DNA of 43,602 nt from a virus: positions 1-43,602 of IMG/VR virus record IMGVR_UViG_3300009177_000063; one strand, written 5' to 3'. Below, piece by piece: positions 32,216 to 40,069 of the stretch. Numbering within the stretch: position 1 is the stretch's first letter; each line of letters begins with the position of its first letter. The notes beneath the pieces were generated by a model. It saw only the letters and a list, made by a program, of their open reading frames with translations, was not told the DNA's origin and made no database searches. A program made the translations under genes and the position numbers.

Positions 32216-32649
32216 GCCGTGACGAAATCATCTCCAAGTTTCCAAGAGCCACAGAGGACTTTATTCGACTCAACGCCACAGACGTTGACCATCGAGATCA
32301 AGGGCATCGGGAAAGTTCCATCATTCAAAACGGGCAAGCGGGCGTTCGGCTGGCTGGACAAAAAGACCAAGAGGATAATGGCCCGACCGATAACCCAGCC
32401 AGAGCACCGTATCTGGATGCAAAAAGCACTGCTGCTTATCGAGTCGAAATTACGCTCCGATTTTCAGATCGGAGACGCATCGACTCAGACGGTTGCGTCT
32501 CTACGATCTTTGATGTGCTTACTACCGTCCGACGATTGCTGGTCCGTGATCCCAGAGCACTCCGTAAGCTGCGAACTGTGCGAACCTGGAAGCGAAGGGG
32601 CGACGATCAGGATAACCCGGATACTGTGAATGAAGCGGTGCCATTTTAG
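32212..32649 (+). other. Alternative frame carrying the RusA catalytic motif
   Basis: This frame starts by ATGA overlap with the previous gene, but its first 75 residues look arbitrary. Its C-terminal part has VEITLRFSDRRRIDSDGC, then VSTIFDVLTTV, the R-x-D-x-D-G/N acidic motif of RusA resolvases. It therefore appears to hold the middle of the resolvase whose ends lie in the +2 frame at 32219-32629. Confidence 0.4.
32219..32629 (+). CDS. RusA-like Holliday junction resolvase, motifs split over two frames
   Basis: 136 aa from a GTG. The start (TLTIEIKGIGKVPSFKTGKR) and end (LPSDDCWSVI, then GSEGATIRITRI) fit RusA. The acidic motif that belongs in the middle (RIDSDGC) appears only in the other frame from about 32440 to 32530. 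Either two compensating frameshifts broke the gene, or a sequence error did. RusA cuts branched recombination intermediates, fitting the nearby replication genes. Confidence 0.5.
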   Translation: MTKSSPSFQEPQRTLFDSTPQTLTIEIKGIGKVPSFKTGKRAFGWLDKKTKRIMARPITQPEHRIWMQKALLLIESKLRSDFQIGDASTQTVASLRSLMCLLPSDDCWSVIPEHSVSCELCEPGSEGATIRITRIL

Positions 32650-32652
32650 TTA

Positions 32653-32681
32653 TTGACAAAAACCCCAGCGGTGCGGATTAT
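32653..32681 (+). promoter_or_regulatory. Possible promoter TTGACA-N17-GATTAT
   Basis: Shares spacer bases with the site at 30786. The predicted start would lie a few bases after the ATG of the 55-aa gene, which argues against a simple role. Kept as low confidence. Confidence 0.25.
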
Positions 32682-32683
32682 TT

Positions 32684-32851
32684 ATGAATGCAAAAAATCA
32701 ATATGCGGTTCAGCTCGGAAGACTTGGCGGAAGCCGTGCAACCAAAGCTCAAAAAGAAGCGGCAAGGAGGAACGGTAAAATGGGTGGCAGGCCAAAAGCG
32801 AAAAAGCCTGTTCGACCGATTCACCGAAAAAATAACCCCGGCAGAAAATAG
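32684..32851 (+). CDS. Small LGRLGG-motif protein, 55 aa
   Basis: YAVQLGRLGGSRATKAQKEA, then RRNGKMGGRP, resembles a small basic phage family with a repeated LGRLGG/GKMGGR core. It is nested partly within the HNH gene in another frame. Function unknown; DNA or RNA binding likely from charge. Confidence 0.5.
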   Translation: MNAKNQYAVQLGRLGGSRATKAQKEAARRNGKMGGRPKAKKPVRPIHRKNNPGRK

Positions 32852-33251
32852 TTGCTGGTTATGGCAAGCCAATATCCTGCCAAACAGTTATGGGACATTT
32901 ACAGCCTTTCAAAAAACCCAATACGCACACCGATTCGCTTACGAATTGTTCAGGGCAGAGATACCAAAAGGGCTGACCTTAGATCACAGATGCCGCACTC
33001 GGCATTGCGTAAACCCATTTCATTTGTTTCCGGAGACCCGGGGAAACAACGTAATAATCGGAGATACCATCGCCGCAAGGAATGCGGCAAAAACTCATTG
33101 CCCAAAAGGGCATCCATACAGTGATGAAAACACTTACAGGCCCAAACGCGGAGGCAGAATGTGCAATGAGTGCCGAAGGATTCGAGATAGAGCAAAGAGC
33201 CAGAGCGAATCAGAATTGAAATCTACAGGACTGAATAAAATTCCGTTTTGA
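32784..33251 (+). CDS. HNH homing endonuclease
   Basis: 155 aa. FTEKITPAENSCWLW, then AHRFAYELFRAEIPKGLTLD, HRCRTRHCVNPFHLFPETR and a C-terminal HCPKGHPYSDENTY, CNECRR zinc element make a standard HNH enzyme of the CWLW type. The start is uncertain: the GTG has an AAGGAGG 13 bases upstream; a longer ATG start (32688) would overlap the 55-aa gene almost wholly. Confidence 0.75.
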   Translation: MAGQKRKSLFDRFTEKITPAENSCWLWQANILPNSYGTFTAFQKTQYAHRFAYELFRAEIPKGLTLDHRCRTRHCVNPFHLFPETRGNNVIIGDTIAARNAAKTHCPKGHPYSDENTYRPKRGGRMCNECRRIRDRAKSQSESELKSTGLNKIPF

Positions 33252-33253
33252 CC

Positions 33254-33973
33254 ATGAAAGCCATCACCGCAACGCAGACCGTCATCGAGAAGCCGATCCT
33301 TTTCAGCGGCCCGATGATCAACGCGATTCTGGAAGGCAGGAAAAGTCAAACCCGCCGCGTCATTAATCCGCAGCCAATCATCGACGACAGCCTCCTCGAA
33401 GGCGGCACTTCTTCCGAATACGGCGTCCATGTGGGCGAGCGTCGCAGGAACCACTTAATTTGGACGGGCAAGCGGGGATGTCATACCACGTTCGGCCAAG
33501 GGCTGAAGTGGATGGCAGAGCGCAGCCCATACGGCGGAGTCTCAGATAGGCTTTGGGTGCGGGAAACTTTTGGGTATGCCGACGAGAGCGACGGAAAACA
33601 GGTAGTCTATCGCGCCGACTCAGGTCCCGTTCACGAAGCCACAACCAAATGGAAACCGTCAATCTTCATGCCCCGATGGGCATCGCGCCTCACCTTGGAA
33701 ATTGTCAGCGTGAGAGTTGAGCGGTTGAAGGACATAAGCGAGGAAGATGCGATAGCTGAGGCCATCGAAGGCCGATGGCACCCAAAAGACCCGAAGTGCT
33801 GGACTTGGAAGGACTATGGAAGATCGGTGAGATTCAATGAGGACATTTTTCACTACGGTTCTGCGGTGACTCCTATTTCTACTTTCGAATCACTCTGGAA
33901 TTCTATAAACGGAAAGAAGCATCCTTGGAACTCTAACCCGTTCGTTTGGGCCATCACGTTCCGACGGCTATGA
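33254..33973 (+). CDS. ASCH-domain-like phage protein
   Basis: 239 aa. KPILFSGPMINAILEGRKSQ, then TRRVI at the N-terminus, LWVRETFG in the middle, IFMPRWASRLTLEIVSVRVE and a C-terminal FESLWNSINGKKHPWNSNPF are all hallmarks of a common phage protein with an ASCH-like beta-barrel. ASCH domains are proposed to bind RNA. The ATG lies two bases after the HNH stop. Confidence 0.75.
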   Translation: MKAITATQTVIEKPILFSGPMINAILEGRKSQTRRVINPQPIIDDSLLEGGTSSEYGVHVGERRRNHLIWTGKRGCHTTFGQGLKWMAERSPYGGVSDRLWVRETFGYADESDGKQVVYRADSGPVHEATTKWKPSIFMPRWASRLTLEIVSVRVERLKDISEEDAIAEAIEGRWHPKDPKCWTWKDYGRSVRFNEDIFHYGSAVTPISTFESLWNSINGKKHPWNSNPFVWAITFRRL

Positions 33974-34239
33974 AAGACGAGCACGACATCCGCAAAGAGA
34001 AATTGGTGGACGCCCAGATCGCCCAGGCCGAGCACAAGGCCGAACTGGAAGCCAAGCCCGAACTCATCCCCTGCGCCTGCGTCCATCACGACGCCTACGA
34101 GTGCGCGCGGATACGCGACCGCATCGACGACGCGCCAGACCCATTCGATGATCCAAACCCGCGAGACCAAGAACGTCGCGCCTGCGAATGCTGCTGCCAC
34201 GAGAAAGACCAGGACGAATTGGAGGACGTGCCGTGGTGA
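33970..34239 (+). CDS. Acidic Cys/His protein, 89 aa
   Basis: ATGA overlap. The C-terminal half has CACVHH and CECCCHEKDQDELED, a possible metal-binding cluster in an acidic chain. No family is recognised. Confidence 0.6.
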   Translation: MKDEHDIRKEKLVDAQIAQAEHKAELEAKPELIPCACVHHDAYECARIRDRIDDAPDPFDDPNPRDQERRACECCCHEKDQDELEDVPW

Positions 34240-34553
34240 GTCGAACACCGAATTACGTCACCGGAGGTCCTGAGATTTACCCTCGCCATGAAGAGGTTGA
34301 TTTCTCCGACGACCAATGCCCGAACTGCGGCCATGAGTGTTTCACGTGCCCCTGTTCGGATTGCGGCGGCGATGGATGTCACGACGGATACGAAGAAGAC
34401 CCGCTGCTGTTTGACCCTGGCGATGTATTTGAGTGTCACATGTGCCGAGGCGAAGGACATTTTTGTTGGTGCCCAAGGTGCGGCTGGGACATGAACCTTC
34501 CCGAGAAATATAACACGCCCCGTCATCGCGGGGTTGAACTGATGAAACCATGA
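34236..34553 (+). CDS. DnaJ-type zinc-finger protein
   Basis: 105 aa from a GTG overlapping the previous stop. CPNCGHECFTCPCSDCGGDG, then CHMCRGEGHFCWCPRCGWD, matches the CxxCxGxG repeats of the DnaJ central zinc domain without a J-domain. In phages such fingers often bind nucleic acid or protein. Confidence 0.7.
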   Translation: MSRTPNYVTGGPEIYPRHEEVDFSDDQCPNCGHECFTCPCSDCGGDGCHDGYEEDPLLFDPGDVFECHMCRGEGHFCWCPRCGWDMNLPEKYNTPRHRGVELMKP

Positions 34554-34744
34554 TCAAAATCGAAATCATCATAGAGGAGCACGCTGATAGAGCCGTCAGG
34601 ATGACCCTTAAAGCCGAGCAAAGTGACGGCGCAACGATATTTGAGCAGCGAATTGCTGACGGAATAATTGATGCCATAACCAAGCGTGATGAAGTTGATG
34701 TCACGATGGTTTCTATGACGGACATAAAATACGACAAGCCATGA
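34550..34744 (+). CDS. Small beta-rich protein, 64 aa
   Basis: ATGA-coupled. IKIEIIIEEHADRAVRMTLK, then ATIFEQRIADGIIDAITK: a small alpha/beta protein. Family unknown. Confidence 0.6.
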   Translation: MIKIEIIIEEHADRAVRMTLKAEQSDGATIFEQRIADGIIDAITKRDEVDVTMVSMTDIKYDKP

Positions 34745-35079
34745 CACCCTCAAATCTCGACCCCGAACTCCTGCGCCAGGCATTGGCCAAAATCAAGCCG
34801 CAGCCTGTGGCCAAGTCTCGCGCCCGCGTGCTGCCGACCAAGTACCAGCACGTAATATGCTGCGATTGGTTCAGGGTTTTTACATGGCCTGAGCGATTCA
34901 AAATCCTGTTCGGCTACAAGTTGAATGTCCTTATCCGCCTGCGCGCGCCTCACAATCCAGGAAATTGTGACCCTGTAGTCGCCGGTGAAGTCACGCCCTA
35001 CACGACGCCATCCGAACTCCTGCGCTCGCGCATCGAGAAAGACCTGGCCAAACTCAACACGGCGCCAACCATCGAATGA
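34741..35079 (+). CDS. Hypothetical phage protein, 112 aa
   Basis: Contains HVICCDWFRVFTWPERFKIL, FGYKLNVLIRL and EVTPYTTPSE. The WPER-like segment recurs in small phage proteins of unknown role. It overlaps both neighbours by four bases. Confidence 0.6.
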   Translation: MTPSNLDPELLRQALAKIKPQPVAKSRARVLPTKYQHVICCDWFRVFTWPERFKILFGYKLNVLIRLRAPHNPGNCDPVVAGEVTPYTTPSELLRSRIEKDLAKLNTAPTIE

Positions 35080-35597
35080 CGCTAGAGTTTATGGCCATGT
35101 CCTGGTTGAGATTTGAGAAGCGATGTCCAGTCGCGCTGTTCGGACGGTCGCCGCGTCATTCAAACGGCTTGCCGGATGTCATGGGCATCACGCGGGACCG
35201 CTACCTTTACGAGATCGAAATCAAGCGCTCGGTATCGGACTTCAAAGCCAATGCCAAAAAGCCGTTTCACATGTCCCGCAACATCGCTGGCGACACTAAA
35301 CGGCACCCGGCTCTCTTTTGGTTCCTCACGCCGGCAGAACTCACGGAGAAAGTTTTACCGTTAGTTCCTGGGTGGGCTGGCTTGCTTCGCGGTCCATTGC
35401 CGAACGATGTTCAAGGGGTATTCATGGTCAAGAAAGCGCCGCGCAACAAACTCTCGCAGCGCCTCTGCACCCGTGAGTGCGTCCAACTCGCGCATTGCAT
35501 GGCTAACCAGATTTACTCGTTTGCCAGAATCGTTTCAGGCCGCGAGGAATGGGATCGTCACAACGCCAAATTTCTCACCCAGGATTACGAGATATGA
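35076..35597 (+). CDS. PD-(D/E)xK nuclease-like protein
   Basis: 173 aa. GLPDVMGITRDRYLYEIEIK (31-50) gives PD at 33-34 and E48-x-K50, the PD-(D/E)xK catalytic layout, followed by KRSVSDFKANAKKP as in MmcB/VRR-like enzymes. It is likely a nuclease in replication or repair. Confidence 0.7.
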   Translation: MTLEFMAMSWLRFEKRCPVALFGRSPRHSNGLPDVMGITRDRYLYEIEIKRSVSDFKANAKKPFHMSRNIAGDTKRHPALFWFLTPAELTEKVLPLVPGWAGLLRGPLPNDVQGVFMVKKAPRNKLSQRLCTRECVQLAHCMANQIYSFARIVSGREEWDRHNAKFLTQDYEI

Positions 35598-35767
35598 GCG
35601 AGCCCAAACACTTCTGGGATCTTCGCGTCCCTTTGGAAACCCACCCGTTCAAACAGGACGCCAAAAACGATTTCGTCTGCGAGGTTTGCAAGAAGCCGCG
35701 GGCGATGCACGGCGAGGCTGTCGTGCTGCTGGAACCTAAACCTGAACCACCGAGAAAGACGCCATGA
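35594..35767 (+). CDS. Small CxxC protein, 57 aa
   Basis: ATGA start. One CEVCKKP pair and many Pro/Glu. Unknown family. Confidence 0.55.
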   Translation: MSEPKHFWDLRVPLETHPFKQDAKNDFVCEVCKKPRAMHGEAVVLLEPKPEPPRKTP

Positions 35768-36006
35768 ATAAAAAAATATCCGCTGAAATTCAATCGGCTC
35801 AAAATCACGGCAGGCAAAAATACGGCAAAGGGCCGAACGACTTTGCGCACGACGACGCGAACCGAAATCACGTTTGGCACGACTGCATTGAAGATCATCT
35901 TCGCCGTGCGAGGTTCGCGACGCCAATGGACAGGCGCGAGCATCTCGTAAAACTCGCTGGGCTTGCCGTTTCGGCGATTGAATCTTTCGACCGCAAAAAC
36001 TCATGA
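35764..36006 (+). CDS. Hypothetical protein, 80 aa
   Basis: HDDANRNHVWHDCIEDHLRR and REHLVKLAGLAVSAIESFDR: helical, coupled at both ends by ATGA. Family unknown, though the helical end recalls common phage early proteins. Confidence 0.6.
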   Translation: MNKKISAEIQSAQNHGRQKYGKGPNDFAHDDANRNHVWHDCIEDHLRRARFATPMDRREHLVKLAGLAVSAIESFDRKNS

Positions 36007-36182
36007 ACGCCATCGAATGGTTCGTCTTAGCCAACCCGGAGATTGCGGTGATGGATCTCCTTCAGGACGCGGCAATCATCAGCGACAACTGCGTGCTGCC
36101 ATCTGACATCGCGGCTGCTGACCATGACCGCGCGCTGGATTATCTCCAAAAGAAAATCAGCCCGGCGGCAAAACCGGGCTGA
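36003..36182 (+). CDS. Small protein, 59 aa
   Basis: ATGA start. Helical (PEIAVMDLLQDAAIISD, then DHDRALDYLQKK). Its stop is inside a perfect hairpin, which may end or stabilise the operon message. Confidence 0.6.
   Translation: MNAIEWFVLANPEIAVMDLLQDAAIISDNCVLPSDIAAADHDRALDYLQKKISPAAKPG
36157..36182 (+). terminator. Perfect 9-bp hairpin at the end of an operon block
   Basis: TCAGCCCGG/CCGGGCTGA with an 8-base loop, ending exactly at the TGA. No T run follows, so it may be a Rho-assisted end or a 3' stabilising stem. Confidence 0.5.
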
Positions 36183-36260
36183 CAAGAATGGAAACCATTG
36201 ATTTATGACTAAGACGCTTCACACTCTCTCGAAACCTCAACCGAGTCAACAACCAAAATT

Positions 36261-36560
36261 ATGCTACGACCAACCCAACTAAATCCAGTCTGCGGAAATG
36301 CCGCAGTTGAGAAAACTCCGTCTGCCATCGAGCAGGAACTGCAACAGCTTGCATCCCTGGCCCACGAGTTGTCAGATGCGCTCGCCGGATTGGAGGAACG
36401 CATCGCGCCCATCATCCGCCGCTGCGATCCATTACCCGTGCCGCCCGATAAAGAGCCTGAGATTAGCCCACCACTCGCCAATAGGCTGCGCGTGATGAAT
36501 CGCAACCTGGGTGAGCGAATCGAAAATCTGCGCGGTCTGGTGCGCCTCATCGACCTATGA
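36261..36560 (+). CDS. Hypothetical coiled protein, 99 aa
   Basis: Helical Glu/Ala/Leu-rich N-terminus (QELQQLASLAHELSDALAGL) with a basic C-terminus. No family. Confidence 0.6.
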   Translation: MLRPTQLNPVCGNAAVEKTPSAIEQELQQLASLAHELSDALAGLEERIAPIIRRCDPLPVPPDKEPEISPPLANRLRVMNRNLGERIENLRGLVRLIDL

Positions 36561-36811
36561 CCTCCTTCGAAGTCGTGCGCCAGGGCCTGCGCGAACTCGG
36601 CCTGGATGAACAGCGCATCGACGACATGTTCGCCATGGAATTGAAGATGAACCCGCACAGCGAGCTCGATCGGCGATGCCAGATCCCCGATGACCAAATC
36701 CCTCACATTATCGCACTGGTAAAACGCATGTGGCATGTGCCGCCGTCCGTCCAAAATCAAATGCGCGAAGAAGCCGAGCGCAACATCGCCAGGTTCGCGG
36801 AGAAGAATTGA
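36557..36811 (+). CDS. Hypothetical protein, 84 aa
   Basis: ATGA start; VVRQGLRELGLDEQRIDDMF, then a charged helical end. Unknown. Confidence 0.6.
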   Translation: MTSFEVVRQGLRELGLDEQRIDDMFAMELKMNPHSELDRRCQIPDDQIPHIIALVKRMWHVPPSVQNQMREEAERNIARFAEKN

Positions 36812-36814
36812 CCT

Positions 36815-37066
36815 ATGCTCGCACGCGATATTCTCAAAAAGGCCCTCATCAGACACGGCTACAGCAAACGCAAAGCGCATCAAACCGTGACCACGATGTC
36901 CAAGCTGCCCCAATTCGCGCTGTTCCTCGCCAAGAACTTCCCGCCTGGCCAGGTGCCAAAGCAGACCATGATTTTGGAAACTGTTTTTCACCTTCCGATT
37001 ACGGCCGTAGAAGCGCTGTCCAGAGCAGGCGACATGGTGGAGGCCGCAAACGCAAAGAAGAATTGA
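36815..37066 (+). CDS. Hypothetical protein, 83 aa
   Basis: Basic helical (DILKKALIRHGYSKRKAHQT). Unknown family; likely nucleic-acid interaction from charge. Confidence 0.6.
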   Translation: MLARDILKKALIRHGYSKRKAHQTVTTMSKLPQFALFLAKNFPPGQVPKQTMILETVFHLPITAVEALSRAGDMVEAANAKKN

Positions 37067-37068
37067 AA

Positions 37069-37395
37069 ATGAAAACTATCCACAAATACCCGCTGGCGAT
37101 CGAGGCCGAGCTTGTTGTCATGCTGCCCGTCGAAGCACAGATACTTGACGTCCAATTTCAGCGCAACGACCTCTGCCTCTGGGCGCTGGTTGACCGCGAG
37201 GCCGCCAAAGAACCCATCACCCTTCGCATGTTAGGCACCGGCCACCACGTCGAACTCAAGCCTGACGCGCAATACCTGGCCACCGTCCAGCAATACGGCG
37301 GCACCTTCGTCTGGCACATTTTCAAGGATGGGAAATCGCAGGAAGAAATAACGCAGGATGACATTCACGCAATGGACCCGCGCACATGGCCATGA
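37069..37395 (+). CDS. DUF7352-like phage protein
   Basis: 108 aa. IHKYPLAIEAELVVMLPVEA, then LWALVDREAAKEPITLRMLG and TGHHVEL match a very common phage small-protein family. Function unknown. A 13-codon frame (37392-37433) follows by ATGA overlap and may be a remnant. Confidence 0.75.
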   Translation: MKTIHKYPLAIEAELVVMLPVEAQILDVQFQRNDLCLWALVDREAAKEPITLRMLGTGHHVELKPDAQYLATVQQYGGTFVWHIFKDGKSQEEITQDDIHAMDPRTWP

Positions 37396-37438
37396 CCCTC
37401 CCTCAATCCATCGCCCTGCTGTTTGAATCCTAAAACCT

Positions 37439-37669
37439 ATGAGCAAACCAATCTTGCATCACTTCGTAATTGAGACCTCAGAAGGGTTGTGCTTCACATG
37501 GATTGGCGGCCGCCTGATCCCAGACGGCAAGGATCACGTCTGGCTGACCACGCCAGGAGGAAGAAAGGTGTTTCGTGCGCTACGGAAGGAAGTGTCCCCG
37601 TCCTCTCCCGAGGACTTCATAAAGCGAGTCAAAAACGACCAGCTAATGAATCGGGCCCCGAACAACTAG
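37439..37669 (+). CDS. Hypothetical protein, 76 aa
   Basis: Beta-rich start (HHFVIETSEGLCFTWIGGRL), Ser/Pro middle. Unknown. Confidence 0.6.
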   Translation: MSKPILHHFVIETSEGLCFTWIGGRLIPDGKDHVWLTTPGGRKVFRALRKEVSPSSPEDFIKRVKNDQLMNRAPNN

Positions 37670-37716
37670 CGATTCGAAGTTTTTCCCCTCCACCCAAAAC
37701 CTGGCATGAAAGCAGC

Positions 37717-37968
37717 ATGACCATCTCCGGACGAATCCTTCGCGCCGTCAAGCGCGCGCCAGCCACCGCGCCGGAACTCGGCGCCATGCTCTGGCCGAAG
37801 ATGTCGCTCTACGACAGCAGGCGAAAAGCGTCCTCGCATCTCTGCAACCTCAGGACCCGCGGCAAGCTCGTGGTCATCGGCAAAGTCGCCCGTGACGGCT
37901 ACAAGGACGGGGTAAAATCAAGCAGGGTCATGGCCAACCTTTACACGGCTCGCAAATATTCCCTTTAA
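37717..37968 (+). CDS. Winged-helix-like protein, 83 aa
   Basis: ISGRILRAVKRAPATAPELG, then SSHLCNLRTRGKLVVIGKVA, and an ARKYSL end. The pattern is a small winged helix that may regulate transcription. It closes the rightward operon; genes beyond are convergent. Confidence 0.6.
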   Translation: MTISGRILRAVKRAPATAPELGAMLWPKMSLYDSRRKASSHLCNLRTRGKLVVIGKVARDGYKDGVKSSRVMANLYTARKYSL

Positions 37969-37983
37969 CAGATTCGCCGCGGG

Positions 37984-38187
37984 CTACTTCCAAAACCACG
38001 CGGCCTTCATAGCAGTCAACCTCTGCCTGGCCGAGCCCGGGCACATGCCGACCATCCAGCCCAGCGGATCATCTGCGCGGCCGCATTTCCAAACCTTGTT
38101 CTCTTTCACCCACTCAGCCCACAGCGTCAGGTTGCCAATGTGGATTCGAAGATGCAGGATTTTAGTGTTCTGGTTGCGGGTCGCCAT
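37984..38187 (-). CDS. Hypothetical protein, 67 aa
   Basis: Trp-rich (LWAEWVKENKVWKCG), overlapping the upstream gene's end by 26 bases. Unknown family. Confidence 0.55.
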   Translation of the reverse strand: MATRNQNTKILHLRIHIGNLTLWAEWVKENKVWKCGRADDPLGWMVGMCPGSARQRLTAMKAAWFWK

Positions 38188-38680
38188 CCAGCACCTGCTC
38201 CGATCTTATCCATTCCTCTGTCGCTTCGTGCGCGGCCTTGTTGGCGTCAGTGACCTTAGAGAACTTATCGGCTATCACGGAAGCTTCCTCCGCAGTTGGC
38301 GGGCGGCGCGGATTTTTTTTGGATCGATACTCAGATTGCTTTACTCGCTGATACTCATTGCGATTGGCTTTCCTCATCAAATTTTGATAGTGCTCGGCGT
38401 TGAGTATCAGCCATCCGCCTTCCACTTTTTTCAACCTCCTGCCCTCGTTAAGTTGCGGCTCCATCCTCTTGGTGTCCGGAGACTCCAGCACGCGAATCGC
38501 TTGCAGCGCCTCCGCCTCGGTTTTGCGCGACCACTTCCCCACGTTATATGCCGTTGCCCTGACCACGTTGTCGGGGTCCTTTTTCGCCAGCATCGTCAGG
38601 TAAACTTTCACCACCAAATCCGACTCGTCCCACAATGACGAATCCACTATCTTCGAAAAAATCGGCACGTAAAAATTCAT
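38162..38680 (-). CDS. Second replication-initiator-like protein
   Basis: 172 aa. FSKIVDSSLWDESDLVVKVY, then LTMLAKKDPDNVVRATAYNV and EALQAIRVLESPDTKRMEP, GRRLKKVEGGWLILNAEHYQ: a winged-helix phage replisome-organiser start. The end is a basic disordered tail. Its presence beside the larger one at 28128 suggests different origins or a regulated pair. Confidence 0.65.
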   Translation of the reverse strand: MNFYVPIFSKIVDSSLWDESDLVVKVYLTMLAKKDPDNVVRATAYNVGKWSRKTEAEALQAIRVLESPDTKRMEPQLNEGRRLKKVEGGWLILNAEHYQNLMRKANRNEYQRVKQSEYRSKKNPRRPPTAEEASVIADKFSKVTDANKAAHEATEEWIRSEQVLDGDPQPEH

Positions 38681-39138
38681 GCGAACATTCCTTTCTCAAA
38701 TTTTGACTGCGTTAACCAGACTTGACCAACGTGGAATTTAACAGCGGTGTCTTTGGGTTCTGGGGGATACCACTTCATCGCCCATTCCAGGAATGATTTG
38801 TCCCGCTCCCTCAACCCGCGCCCGCTGTATATCATCAGCTTCAAGCAGTGCAGCCGGTGCATCATAGCGCTGAAAAAATAGTCCTCCCGGTAGAGCATAA
38901 ATGGCGCGCTTCGGACCTCCACAATTCCATGAACTTTGGCGTGACACCCGCGACACAGAACTTTCAAGTCGGCCTCCGTCGTCGCGTACCAATCCTCTGG
39001 ATACCTCCAATGATGACTCTGCAAGTTCCGCCGGCTTCCGCAACCTTCACACCTCCCAGCAGACCGCCTCTTCCTGGTCGATAGTTCCTTCCAGAAATCA
39101 CTCTTCAAAAACTTCCGATATGCCTGCTTGCTGCTCAC
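38677..39138 (-). CDS. HNH endonuclease
   Basis: 153 aa. CEGCGSRRNLQSHHWRYPED, then LKVLCRGCHAKVHG is a complete HNH. The C-terminal part (about 85-150) is helical. It heads the minus operon with the initiator-like gene. Confidence 0.8.
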   Translation of the reverse strand: MSSKQAYRKFLKSDFWKELSTRKRRSAGRCEGCGSRRNLQSHHWRYPEDWYATTEADLKVLCRGCHAKVHGIVEVRSAPFMLYREDYFFSAMMHRLHCLKLMIYSGRGLRERDKSFLEWAMKWYPPEPKDTAVKFHVGQVWLTQSKFEKGMFA

Positions 39139-39173
39139 TCAAAAAGACTATCAACCCCACACAAAACATCAAT

Positions 39174-39218
39174 GTAAATGTTTACAAAGTTTAGCTTTCG
39201 TTTACACCCCATTTACAC
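39174..39218. promoter_or_regulatory. TTTACA-type repeats ahead of the HNH/initiator operon
   Basis: GTAAATGTTTAC (39174-39185) is a palindrome; GTTTACAA, GTTTACAC and ATTTACAC follow at 39180, 39200 and 39211. Likely a binding site for a regulator or initiator upstream of the leftward operon. Confidence 0.45.
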
Positions 39219-39773
39219 CATAATACTGAACGCAGTAAGACAGTACTAGCGCGAAGCCGCACCCCCAATTTCGTTATCCAAATAGTCCGCCCGCCCCGAA
39301 AACCGTGCTTTGCTGAATTCCCTACGGTTTTGGATCGTTATCCTTAACGAACCGTCCGAAATCCCAGCCTTGAAAAAAAAATCGAGTTCCATCAGAGGGG
39401 CATCCCCCCGTTTTCGGGCACCCCCGGCCATACCCCCGCTAACCCCCCACCCCGATTTCGTCCAGGCCCGAACCTGCCTGGCGTGGTCTGTCCGTCATAA
39501 TCCAGCCATTCCGACGGCAAACCATGCGGAAACCTTAGCAAAACAGCGAAAACGTACAAAATAGCCCATTTTGAACGGTGGTCTCGGACCGAGGTCCAGC
39601 CGAACCAGGTCGCCGCCGGCCAGACCAGACCGCGGGCTGCAGGTCGTGATGCGCGCAGAACTGAAAACGGCCTTTTCGCAAGGTTGAGAAAAGACGGATG
39701 CTCCCTCCCGTCAATCGGTCAGTCTGAAAGTCGAGCGGTCGAGTAGAGATTGGGCAACTCCTCGTTCCTATAT

Positions 39774-39814
39774 CCTGTATAGCTCGTATTGGTATGTCCT
39801 ATACAGCGTATAGG
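39774..39814. promoter_or_regulatory. CTGTATAG/CCTATAC operator cluster
   Basis: CCTATAC AGC GTATAGG (39798-39814) is a perfect 7-bp dyad with a 3-base centre, and an inverted half copy (CTGTATAG) begins at 39775. This is the form of a phage repressor operator. Confidence 0.5.
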
Positions 39815-40069
39815 TATGGAAAGCACTACTGGCCGGGAAATGAGCGGAATTGCCGTTTTCCCGCGTTTTTGGTGTCGTTGGCATAGATTGGACGTTCGGA
39901 AGCGTCTGGTGGGCGGTGGTTTGGCTGGGATTGCGGGCTGGGAGGCCTGGTCGAGGTGGGAAAGGAGGGTTGCTCGATGGCTGGCGGGGTTCGGTTGGGG
40001 CCGTGGGCAAGTATCGGCCGCTGGAGCGAGCTGGCCGGCAAGTCGGTACTCGAGCCCAGACGCAGCAAA

